Below are positions 49,274 to 60,400 of a stretch of 64,000 nt of DNA, piece after piece (the first letter of the stretch is position 1; the number at the start of each line of letters is the position of its first letter). Source of the DNA: Vanilla planifolia. Taxonomy: Eukaryota; Streptophyta; Magnoliopsida; Asparagales; Orchidaceae. The notes beneath the pieces were generated by a model. It worked only from the letters and a program-made list of their open reading frames with translations. It was not told where the DNA came from and searched no databases. The stretch is taken from the NCBI GenBank assembly GCA_023846275.1, contig CM043874.1, positions 30,787,630 through 30,851,629 on the forward strand, written 5' to 3'. A program made the translations under genes and the position numbers.

Positions 49274-52200
49274 AGCAGTGAAGTCACCACATAATTAAAC
49301 CAATGAATAAACATAAAAAAGAACACATCACAAGGTTATTCTGGTAAACTTTTCATTAGTCTATATTAAAAAGTTCATTAACAGACAAAAACTTTACCAT
49401 TACAATAAGCTGCATCTTTGGAATAAAAAGCATTACAAGGCAATAGCTGTCACTTATGATCCATTTTTATCTTCTCAATAGCAAGAGTTGTTAGCAGAAC
49501 AAAACATAAGTCTAAACCATAGCAAGGCTAAACACTAGTGCACTATAGGAATGTTTTAGGTTCAGTTAAAGATATAAAAGCACTCCTTTACATGCCTTCA
49601 TTACAAAACAATTAAGGATGGCACTTCTTGGTGCATAAATTATGAGGAAAGTGAACGAAGCTTCAGCTGTTCATTTTTGTTCCAAGTATCCTCGCAAGTT
49701 ATTGCCACAAAGAGTAACACAAAATACCAGGATGATAAAGACTAAACCCAATGATATTGATGCACCATGAACAACTATGATAACATTACAAGACAACCCT
49801 AGAATTAACAAACGGATCAAATGTCAAGAAATAAAAAATGAAGCAAAAAACTATAAGAATCATTTAGACATTGCATATAAACTAGATGGATCTTCTTCTC
49901 TTCCATTTTTTAGATAGAAGAAATCATATAAAATGAACTTACAAAATGAACTAATCAACAACCAACTATTTTTGTTAATAAAAAAAGGAAGATCCTTTAA
50001 CTCTTTATAAATGTTCATCTCTTAAGTGGTCCAGAAACTCTATACTTGTCCAGTGCAAGCATGGAGAAAATCAAATTTTACAATTTTTTTTATCATTCTA
50101 TCAGAGCATACATAAGAAACATCTGTGTTGAAAATGATTTATAATGATGAAGTTTAATTTTGGCACAAAACATCAAATTGAAACTACAAGCTGAGCCTAT
50201 TAAACTTATGCCCCTACAATCTCCAAAAGGACATCAATGACAATCATCAGATGAAAAATTATGAAAGGTTTGAGTAAAAATATTTATGTTAGTTATCATT
50301 GACCTTATAGTGTTCATAAGAAGATGAAAAAAAAAGGCATAAGACAATGGTTTGATCAGCAGTCTTGAAGAAGATACTTTATTAATGGAATATATGCCTT
50401 AACCAACTTCTCCACTCTATATAAAAGATAAGGTACTTTATTAATGCAATAAATGCCTTGATCAACTCCACCACTCTATTCAAAAGATAATGTTGCCAAC
50501 CCTTAATTTCAACATGGAGTTTTAGCCCCATCACCTTAACCAAATATATACATGAGCAAGTAAAGAACTTCATAGTTGTCAACTGAGGTAATAAGTGATC
50601 CAACTAAAGTGGTCAAATCTCTAACAATGTCTACGAACTAAACATTTGGCATGCTCATCTCAACCATACATATGCTGTGCTATTACCCATTATTGGATCT
50701 CTCTCACATTTCAGCCCAAATGCTACAGCAGGTAGAAATGACTTTATTTCTCTAGGAGTAGGTGCAATGCAGCCCACCCTTCTTTTCAATCTCTCCCAAT
50801 CCCAAGACCCATCCCAAAAAAAACCCTAAGATATCATCTCCTTACCATTTCTCCCACCAAAATAGGCAAAAATACTCTACTAGTTCCCTTCACAGATTTC
50901 CTCATCTTCTTCCCCTAAGAATCTCATCGGCCTTTATTCTTCTACAGATTAAGATCCTACCCTTCTCTTCATTGACTGTTTTCCTCTCTCCTTGTCTTAT
51001 CTCATTGCTAATAACTCTCCTCTCTTCTAGAGCTCCAGACATTTGTCATCCTTGTCTCCCAAACTATACATCTTAATCTCCACAGTTGCCTCCTTCTGAC
51101 CTTTCAAAATTCTCCACTAGAACACAAGGACTCCCTCCTCACTCAAAGACCATGATGTTCTAACTCCTCTACTGTAGGGCTACGCCCTCAACTTCCTCAA
51201 AAACTTAACATCTTCCTCTTAAACTAATGTCGTTCATGAATTGGCCACCTCACCTTAACATGCATCACGCACATATGTAGTTTTTACATGTTCAAGGTGA
51301 TATAGAGGCCACCGTACATGCCCCATACCCTAACCTAGACCATTGTGGATTGTTCACATGAACTACTTGGCTACATTAGCATCCAAATTGTTGGATATTA
51401 ATTGCACCTTTGATGTAACATTATAGTGCTATGGGAAGTTGAATCTCATAGTTATCTCAATCATTTCTCAACAACCACAATCCATTTCACTACCATCTTC
51501 AAGTAAACTCTTTACTTGAAGCTTTCATCCATATCACATCTACTATATTTTCAAAAGATAAAAAAACTCAACTATTTTTCTTTAATTTTTCCCATCAAAT
51601 GACAACCGATTAATGTCAAATTAGACACCATGAAAGTTTTTGAAGGTCTTTAAAATTTTCAAGTTTGGTTGTACCAAGCATTCAACATTGTTTGAGAATA
51701 GGTTGTTGGGTTCTAAGAGAGAAACAATTTGAATGTCAATGGTATTCACCATGGACAACAACTCCTCTCCATCATTGTTCATACAATGTGCTTCAAACCT
51801 CCAATTTATGATCACCATGCGGTTGATCATGATGAAGCCTCTTGGATGGAAAGTAAAACGAGTCAACATATAGCCAAACTATTCTCAAAAGAAAAGTTAA
51901 CCATGCATTTATCTCTGATTTCAATAGCCTTATATCCCATATTATTTTGTCATTATTTCTTTAACTATATTGATCAATAGGTTTGCATCAACCATGATCT
52001 AGTCAACATTATTTTTGGTGTTAATAATGCCTAAGTAAAAATCAAGTTGATAAAAACAGTACAAATCTTTTTTGAGCCATGTTATTAAATATAGAATTGA
52101 ATCATTGTAACTCCCCACAATGCCCCACTAAAATAGAAGTTAAAAGACTAGTTATATGATTATGGAAAATAAGAAATACATTGAAGTTCTCTATGGAACA

Positions 52201-55200
52201 CTTAACTCCCCCATTACATTAATTTTCTATTCCTATTCCAAAGATAAGTTTACAATCAATCAAGTTGGGAGTTGAGTAGACTATTGAATGGAAATATTAC
52301 TTTGGGAAAGACATCAATTGTGTTTTGGCATCAAATTATGATTCCATTAAAAGTCAATCTTTCCATCATAATCATCAAAAAATAAATTCCTAAATCATAA
52401 AATGGTGAAGACGAGGCTGGTACTCATTTGGCACCTGCATGTCCAATTGTGCAAATATTAAGACACTAAAAGGGAGGCCACATAATTTACATTAAGTGAT
52501 TAATAGCAAGAAACCCACTCAACTAAAAACATTAGTGTGGCTAGTCAGTTGGATGGGGAATATTTATCAAAGATAAAATTAGTTGAGCAATCCTAGGTAA
52601 GTTTAAATTTAAGACAAGGTTTTCCTATTTCAAGAAAGACAAGATCAGCTTTCAAAATCCATTTTGAAATTGGATTTCTAGGCTTATTAATAAACATTTG
52701 GGGGGAGTATAATCCGTAAAAATTTGCCCTCAATCTAGTAGTTCCCATTCCATTTCATTAAGTGATTAATAGCAAGAAACCCACTCAACTGAAAATACTA
52801 GTGTGGCTAGTCAGTTGGAAGGGGAATATTTATCAAAGATAAAATTAGTTGAGCAATCCTAGGTAAGTTTAAATTTAAGACAAGGTTTTCCTATTTCAAG
52901 AAAGACAAGATCAGCTTTCAAAATCCATTTTGAAATTGGATTTCTAGGCTTATTAATAAACATTTGGAGGGGAGTATAATCCGTAAAAATTTTCCCTCAA
53001 TCTAGTAGTTCCCATTCCATTTCATTAAGTGATTAATAGCAAGAAACCCACTCAACTGAAAACATTAGTGTGGCTAGTCAGTTGGATGGGGAATATTTAT
53101 CAAAAATAAAATTAGTTGAGCAATCCTAGGTAAGTTTAAATTTAAGACAAGGTTTTCCTATTTCAAGAAAGACAAGATCAGCTTTCAAAATCCATTTTGA
53201 AATTGGATTTCTAGGCTTATTAATAAACATTTGGAGGGGAATACAATCCGTAAAAATTTGCCCTCAATCTAGTAGTTCCCATTCCATTTCCCTTAACTTA
53301 TTCTCCTTCCTCACCATGCAATTATGTAAAGGATGTTTAAAGGATAATGGCTAGGGCTACAATTGAAAAGGCAAGATAAACATGCATTATATTAGTTAAA
53401 TTTTGGAAGACCTAGCACATAAATCATTTGGGAAAAGAAAGAATTGTACAAAACAAAATAATAGACGTGCAACACCCCCATGGCTTCAAATAAAAAAATA
53501 AAAGAAAATTTATTTAAAACATTTTCCCATCATTTTGAAGTGCAATGAACTTATCTTGAATAGAACAAAAGCAATGCAACATTCAAAGATGAAGCACTAA
53601 ACTTCATATGGTAAAGCATGGGCATTAAATTTGCATCCTCATGAAATATTCAATAAAAATTTGTGTATTAAATTTGCATCCTTCACAACCATGTGCAAAG
53701 CACTTATGGGGCAACATATCCATCAATTGCAAAATATTGATAACTTAATTACACATTAAGAAGGGTTATATTCTCTTGGCTTGAGACAGATTAGGTTTCC
53801 TACATTCTTTCAATTAATAATAACAAATTACATGAAAAGACAAGTCAATTTTCTAAAAATTAGTATGTTATTCATTTCTTTCTTTCTATCTTTAGAACAT
53901 GCATATTTCATGTGCTTTAACATTATCTAAAGGAAAAGAAAATAGAGAAAATGTATGCCACTTGGATTTGCATGATATAAATTATGGTATTGCAATTAAA
54001 TCTTGAGGACTTGCCTCTCCAATTTGTTGGATAAATGTCAAAGACAAAAAAACTCATACTCAATATAGTTATTTTGTCTACGTAATTCATCAAAACATTT
54101 GGTCATGTGGTAAGTTCTACCTTTGAAGTTTTTGCTAGTAATAACATCCACCAAGATTCAACACAACAACAATCCCACTTAATCCACAAAATTAGTTAAC
54201 CTGTAAGGCATATTTTGGATGTCGAGCTTGCAACTTTAATCTCTTTGCTCTTAACACATAAAAATGCAAGAAAATTTTATGACTTAACACAAGATATCCA
54301 ACAAGACAAAAAAAAACTATCGAAAGAGACTTGAAATAGAAGTGCATAAAATAAATAAAAAAATTAAAGAATTTCATAATGATTATTGGGGAGGATAATG
54401 AATAAGATAATTATACAATAGAGTTTGCTTACCTTATATTTTTTTATTACCAATACTTCCTTTAAACCCTTAGAAGAGCAATTGACTATATTCACTCTTC
54501 TAAAATGCAATACAACTATTTTTAATGAGAAAAGAAGACATCAACAAAAAAAGAATGGGAAAATAAAAAAACTAATTAAAACATTGCCCATGATTAAATG
54601 GGAAAATCTAAATTTTAAGGAAGAAAACCACTACAATCAAGAATAAAAACTAAGAATCATACACTTGAAATAAAGATTAAAGAACTAAACATTAGTGAAA
54701 TAGTGTTGAATTTCTGAGATAGTTAAGGATGAGCTTTTAAAATCTAAATGGTGTGCTTCAAATATATAAAGCTTGGCGATAAACATAATTAAAAGTAAAA
54801 ACAAGAAAATAGTTTGTAAGAAAGTGACATCTAGGTTTAAATAGAAACTGGAGAAAAAAGATGCATATATAAGCTTGTTATATTAAGAGAGCAGAAAACT
54901 AAATACACAATTTAATTCAAATGTATTAAAAACAACAATCAACATATTAATCAATGATAACAAGAATAAACCACATGCATTATTTTTGGATGCTTTTCAA
55001 TACATATAACAACAAATTGATATGGAGAAGCTTAGTTGTTTAGGATAAAATATATCTTTTGGGTGAAACATATAGACTCAAGTGAAACTTTAATGAAGGG
55101 AAAATGTTGAAAACCAATTATACTAATGTCATTAATATAGATAAATGAAAACACATGGATATCTTATCTGACCAAACTATTCAATATTATTTTGAAGACA

Positions 55201-57187
55201 AAAAAAATGTCAAATAAGTAGAAGAAAAAGCATGTTAATAACTAATTACAAAAAATAGGTATTCAAAATTGTTCAAATTACAAGGGAACTAAGTCAACAA
55301 GCACTATTTTGAAACCATGATCGTAGATCAAGCACACATGGCAATATAAGACATGCACATCTCATAATCACTTTTTTTGTTGAAGATCTCTATCATTAAG
55401 GTTAAAACACTTGTAGAGAGGTTCAATGAAAAAATTAGAAAAAGAAAAGAGCTTTGCATATTTTTTTAATTAAGAAGGAATATGTTAAGTCTCAAGAAAA
55501 TTATTTTGAGAACTCCAAAAGAAAAACATAAGTTTTGTACATTTTGAAACTATTAAGGTATGCAATAATGCAATGATGCGTGTGCACTAAAGTGAATAGA
55601 CTAGACATTTCTTTCGATTATAACTGACTTTGATCAAGATTCTAGTTTAAGTCTTTATGTTTTTACATTAGTTATAGATATCCCTATTGGTCAAACTCAA
55701 GATAATTAACAATATATGCTCTTTTTCTTCCACAATATCGTTAATGTTGGTGAGGCTGAAAAAAGAGGAAAAACAAAGCTAGAGTTATGTAAAATGAAAT
55801 TATAGTCTAAGAGGATTCACCTTAGCATATCTAAAAACTATGCATATAAATTCAAGTTAGGAAGGAAAGAACTGCAAATATTTAAAGATTACATTTGTTG
55901 ATCATAAAAAATTAAATATCTCGAACCTATATTCCAAAATGATGGGCAAACTGATTGGGATGTCAATAATATCATCAAAATGGGTTATATGAAATAGAAA
56001 AATGCTTTTAGTATAGCGTGAAAACTAAAGTTTAAAGATATATTTTATAAGATTGTAAGTCGAATAATAATTTTATCTAATAATAAATATCAGCCTTCAA
56101 ACAAAATAAGTGTTGTAGAGATGAAAATACTAATATTGATTTATAATTATATTTGCAAAGATACAACTAGAATGAATACATATAGGATAAGGTTAGGGTA
56201 AAAATAGTTGAGAATAAACTTCAAGAAAATCAGACTGGATGATCTTCAAATATCAAAAATAAACCACTTAATACTCCCAAGTGAATTATTGAAACTTTCT
56301 CATACAAAAGTAAAGAAAGGTGAAAAAATGATTTGGAAAGGGTATAGCAGAAGGACTTGGTATGCCTGCATCTTTAGGACGAATTCTAACTAGTGGAATG
56401 CAATAAATTATAGCCAACTCAATAGGATTAAGGTTTGTAATTATTGTTTTACAACATTCAAATTTAATTTTCCCCAATTTCTGTCCCAAGCAAAAGAAAA
56501 AAGCATATGTTAGAACATCATATTGTAGTTTCCATTCAAATTTGCAAGTCAATAACTTGAATTTATAAAGCCACTCCGCAAAAACATAAATAAGATCCCC
56601 CACCATAATATATAAGCCTATAGACAAAATATGCCACTAGAAAACAATCAACAATCATGACAAAAAACACAAAAATGCAAGCTGGCATGAGTATTCAAAT
56701 GTGATTATCACAGATCATTTATTGTAAAAATTTGGTAAGGTAGCTCACCTGCAAGCTGAAATCATCTCCATCAAATGAAAACTTCTCCAGATAACACAAA
56801 CATAGTTCCAAACACTTCACGACAATAGCCACCAGTAGCGGTCCCGCCTGTTCGACTGCTCAGATGAACGGTATGAAACTAATTTCAGCATACTTAACCC
56901 GAACAGAAATAGCTCGAAGCCAAAAGATATAAAAAGCAACGAACGGATTGCAGACCTAAGATGGACATGCTTGCTGAGACGATTGCCTCAGCAACCGACA
57001 ATACGGCTTCGATCTGGGAACGGCTCCAGTTCTGCAATTCCAGAGAACCATCCTCCGTGACACGGATTCCCTCTTCTACTATTGAAAGGAAACTCTCGAG
57101 GCCGGGCCTAGCAGCCGCGGCGCGAAGCTTCAGGGCAACGTCCCTCGGAGCCGTGGCCTCACTGAAGATCTCAAGGAGCCTGATCAT
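31781..57187 (-). CDS. BIG: BIG, giant UBR4-type E3 ubiquitin ligase / auxin transport protein
   Basis: The product, from 14 coding exons, is 5,071 aa; Arabidopsis BIG is about 5,100. Exons: 57187-56956, 56855-56749, 49165-49000, 48898-42855, 42758-42141, 42064-41884, 40750-40516, 40382-35853, 35774-35552, 35361-34957, 34737-34594, 34298-33276, 33162-32656, 32581-31781. All junctions are GT-AG, and phases close with no stop or frameshift. Domains: N-terminal helical repeats; an acidic run (DDDDD, about 1510) before a Cys/His-rich UBR box (about 1544-1615); a beta-propeller-like region (about 1765-2140); a ZZ zinc finger (Cys at 2582, 2585, 2597, 2600, 2606, 2609); a second Cys cluster (about 3424-3477); and a C-terminal UBR4-type E3 module with CxxC at 4674/4677 and H/C at 4720-4729. 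An in-frame TGA eight codons upstream supports this ATG. In Arabidopsis, BIG (DOC1/TIR3) is needed for auxin transport and acts as an N-degron-type recognin. Family assignment is very secure; function here is inferred by homology. Confidence 0.97.
35775..35852 (-). other. BIG: BIG intron 8: 78 nt, in frame and stop-free
   Basis: Homology to plant BIG goes from ...VPNIR directly to RFM.DELL, which requires this intron (donor GTATGA, acceptor TTCCTTCCAG). Its length is a multiple of three and it has no stop in the reading frame. Retention would therefore add 26 residues without truncating the protein. Confidence 0.85.
40751..41883 (-). other. BIG: BIG intron 6 (1,133 bp)
   Basis: The donor follows CATG at 41884 and the acceptor TTGTAG precedes 40750. 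The exons join as H-G-S-E-V in frame. AT-rich; no transposon or internal gene seen. The short frames on both strands inside it are chance. Confidence 0.85.
49235..49271. repeat. Poly(A) run, 37 nt
   Basis: An uninterrupted A run, which is a T run in the BIG transcript sense. It lies about 70 nt upstream of the intron 2 acceptor, so it may act as an extended polypyrimidine tract, or may be a homopolymer or assembly-sensitive site. Confidence 0.95.
50375..50492. repeat. 59-bp tandem duplication in BIG intron 2
   Basis: TACTTTATTAATG...AAAAGATAA occurs at 50375 and again at 50434 with several substitutions. Confidence 0.8.
52491..53290. repeat. Three-copy 266-267-bp tandem repeat in BIG intron 2
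   Basis: Copies start at ATTAAGTGAT at 52491, 52758 and 53024 and end at ATTCCATTTC. The units are nearly identical (a few single-base differences, such as GGGGGGAG versus GGAGGGGA), so this expansion is much younger than the 1.14-kb array. No coding potential. Confidence 0.95.
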
Positions 57188-57310
57188 CGCCGAGAAGGAG
57201 ATGGATCAACCTGCACATGCGAATAAGAGATACAGATACCCTCGCAAGGGTTCAGTGAAGGATTTACGAATATGAACTGTGGCGGTGAACTGGGAGATGG
57301 TAAAGGAACC
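57188..57310 (-). other. BIG: BIG 5' UTR
   Basis: This segment lies between the inferred start site (~30 bp below the TATA box) and the ATG at 57187. It contains a TGTGCAG followed by GTTGATCC near 57210, which could be an alternative splice acceptor, and an in-frame TGA that blocks N-terminal extension. The 68- and 64-codon frames here are leader sequence, not separate genes. Confidence 0.5.
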
Positions 57311-57336
57311 GAGGAAATTAATCTCTGCGACCCTCC

Positions 57337-57343
57337 TTTTATA
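57337..57343 (-). promoter_or_regulatory. BIG: TATA box of the BIG promoter
   Basis: The minus strand reads GATATAAAAGGAGGG, a good plant TATA consensus, about 150 bp upstream of the BIG ATG. It predicts a start site near 57305-57312. A second TATAAAA-like site lies further up (about 57477-57485). Inference from position and motif. Confidence 0.6.
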
Positions 57344-57499
57344 TCTCGTAAATGTCGGTTTGCCTCGTCGCCTTTTAACAAAGAGACCATTCCTGAGCAA
57401 GTTTATACGAATTTGTGCTTTTTTCTGTCGTTCTGGTTAAATGAAATTCTTTCGAAAACAAGCTTTGAAAAAGAATTTTATATAAAAGAAAATAAAGTT

Positions 57500-60400
57500 T
57501 TTTAAAAACTATGTGATAAAATATTTTGTTTTTTTTAACTAAAACCAAAGAAAGCATTGAGGTGCACAGACACCAAACAAAGGTCTGTCCATCCCATAAT
57601 AGAAAAGGTTTATCATTTGTTCTAAGGCTTAGAAATCCCTCAAATAAATGCATAGTTTATTGTATAGCATTGTTTTCTCGAGTATAGATAAACATCTATA
57701 CAATCAGGCTAAAAGGGATTAAGTGGTATTTAAATGTCCATGATATGTTGATTAGTTTTGTTTTGGTTGAATGATAAATATTTCTTTATTTTATTTTTTA
57801 AAATGAAGTATTATATATTTATATATCATTTAAATTCAAGAGGAATAAAATAATAATTTTCAATGTTGTTATTTAAAATTGTTATCAAATTTATAAAAGA
57901 AAACTTTAATCTCACAAAATAAAATTGGATATTTAAATTATATAATATTATTATATTCAATTTATTAGTAATACTTCATTTATATATAAACATATTAAAT
58001 AATTTCTAATAATAATTTTGTACAATCTAAGTTTCTCTTAAATATAATTATTTTTATTTATCATTTTTAAAGATAAGTTTTTATCTACTATAACATCTTT
58101 ATCTTCTTAATACTCATTTTATATATAATTTGGATTTTATAGAATACCATTCATGTCATATAATATTATAAATTTTTTTATAATCTTATAACTTTTACTT
58201 TTAATATTTAATAAGACGTTTCAATCATACAATCAACCACAAGCAATATTTCATTTTATCTAAATGATTTAAATTTCTTTATTAACATCATCACCGATCG
58301 CATCACCATCTAGAGTACAAACCTAAAATGAAAAGATTTATCATTTTCAATATTTTATTATAGTTAATAATAATTTCTATTTGATTATATCTATCCAAAC
58401 TAAAATTACATTTCATATGCTAAGTTTATATCTATTGTAACAAAATATATGATATAAAACATTATTTTCTATAAATCTAAATTTGCTTTAAATTTTTTCC
58501 TAATTTTATCAACATTATAATATCATAAAAATGCTTACATTAAGTTTCTTTATTTTAGATTTGATTGGTAAAAATATTTATAACTTTCTAGTTATGATCA
58601 TGTTTTAACTTTATTATGATAAGAATATAGGTGATTTCTTTTTTCTTTATGAGAGGTTGTGCACCTCTTATTATTTTTCATTTTTGTTGGGTGTTATACA
58701 CTTTTTTTGATGATTTCCTTCTTATGAGATCTCCTTTATCATGGCAAATGAGGTAATGACTCTAAGCCACCATTTGGGGGGTCTAATTTAGGGGGTCTAA
58801 AGATCTCTCTAACCATTATGATGCCTCCTCACAAGGATCTATTAACATTAGTGAGTCTATGGAAATTCTATTTAATGAGAATTCTCTATTAGTAGACAAT
58901 ATGCCTTCATATATTTTAATGAAGAACTCTTTCATTGTTCTTTCTTTCATTGCTAAAGGTAAAGGCATGAGTAAACCTTCTTCCAAGATCAAGTCATGCC
59001 AAGTCTATTAATGAGATGAAAACAAATGTAGGAGCCAACAACAAATCACTCATCCCTTTCTAGTCAAAGACTAGTCAAGCACTTTAGTATGTTCTACTTC
59101 ATCTTCTCATATTAATTTTATGGCTACTTTGGAGACCAATGTGATTGCATTCTTAGCAAAAACTCTTCACCTTAAACCTTTTGAGCTTAATGATGATTAT
59201 TTGACCAAGTCTATGATAATCTAAGAGAGGTCCCAATGATGAAAGATGTTTTTGGTGCATAAGTTGTTAAGAGATTAACACATTGTGTGATAGTGGGTAC
59301 AACATATTGGTGCCATGGTGATTAACACATCAGAGATCTTGTCATCCCTTATGGAGTGCATTATCCATGACACAAACTTGGTGGTGTGTGTAAAATTTGA
59401 CAAGGATGAGGGGTGAATCACACAAGTGAGAGTGCAACTTCTATTAGCAAATTTTTTAAAGATATAATGATGAATTATTTCATACAAGTTATTAAGATAG
59501 AGTTTCTAATTTTTATGTGAGATATTATGGTCTTAAGATATCAATACATCTTTTGGGGTTAAAAATCTATTTAGATATTATGAAAAATAGTTAAGCATGT
59601 TATGTTGGAAATAGTATTAGTATAGGTAACCAAGGAGAACAATACTTTAAAGAAGATAAAATTCACTTGGGTCATGATAAAGTGACCAAAGGGGTACAAT
59701 ACCTTAACACAAATTGGATGTCATATTTATAGTATTAAAGAAGACTCCCTATTAATTTATGTGGTTCAAGGACGAGCCAAGTATAAGTTAATGGGCTTAA
59801 TATAAAATCTCAAAAATAAGAAAAAATATTTTGAAGGTTTTAAATTATCTAATATTTAATTTAATAGAAAATAATGATCCTAAGATTGATTAGAGATTCT
59901 AATTAAGGAGCATTTACAACATCTAAAATATAAAACAAATTGAATTTATAGTTATTTTAATTATTTAGAATTTTAAATAAATTTTAAAAAAATTTAAAAT
60001 CATTTTATAATTATCCAAAAAATATACATTATTAAAAAGAAATGTAACAACTCAAAAGAATAAAGATAAACACATAAATTAAGAGTATGAATTATTTAAA
60101 AGCAAATGAACAAAATGAGTAAAATTAGAATTTTTAAGATATTAAAATGAAGGATTTGAGATTAATAGAAATTCATTTACATGTTTAAAGAATCTTAAGA
60201 ATTAATAAAAAATATTAAATAGACTAAAAAATTATGATAATTAATCATAATATAGAGCCTAAAATAATAAGCTTAATAAAAGTTTCTTGACACAAAAATG
60301 ATGTATAAAAGAACAAAAAATTAGAAGCTAAAGAGAATTTAAAAAAATATGTTAAAGGTTGTAGAAAATTTGTGCAATTTAACTAACAGGTATATCTCAT

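Larger units (their letters stand above)
49166..56748 (-). other. BIG: BIG intron 2, 7.6 kb, expanded by repeats
   Basis: Exon 2 ends TTGCAG followed by GTGAGC, and exon 3 begins after TTGCAATTGCAG in matching phase. In between lie 7,583 bp of AT-rich DNA with a 37-A run near the 3' end, a 59-bp duplication and a 266-bp triple repeat. A plus-strand C/T-rich segment lies at 50770-51080. No reverse transcriptase, transposase or other gene was recognised. All other BIG introns are 74-1133 bp, so this one is exceptional for the gene. Confidence 0.9.

Noticed and set aside
56286..56627. 113-codon minus-strand frame just inside BIG intron 2
   Set aside because: No domain; located between exons 2 and 3, whose phases join without it.
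57184..57653. Small frames upstream of BIG (68, 64 and 92 codons on the minus strand, 77 on the plus strand)
   Set aside because: They overlap the BIG leader and promoter with its TATA box and have no family resemblance.
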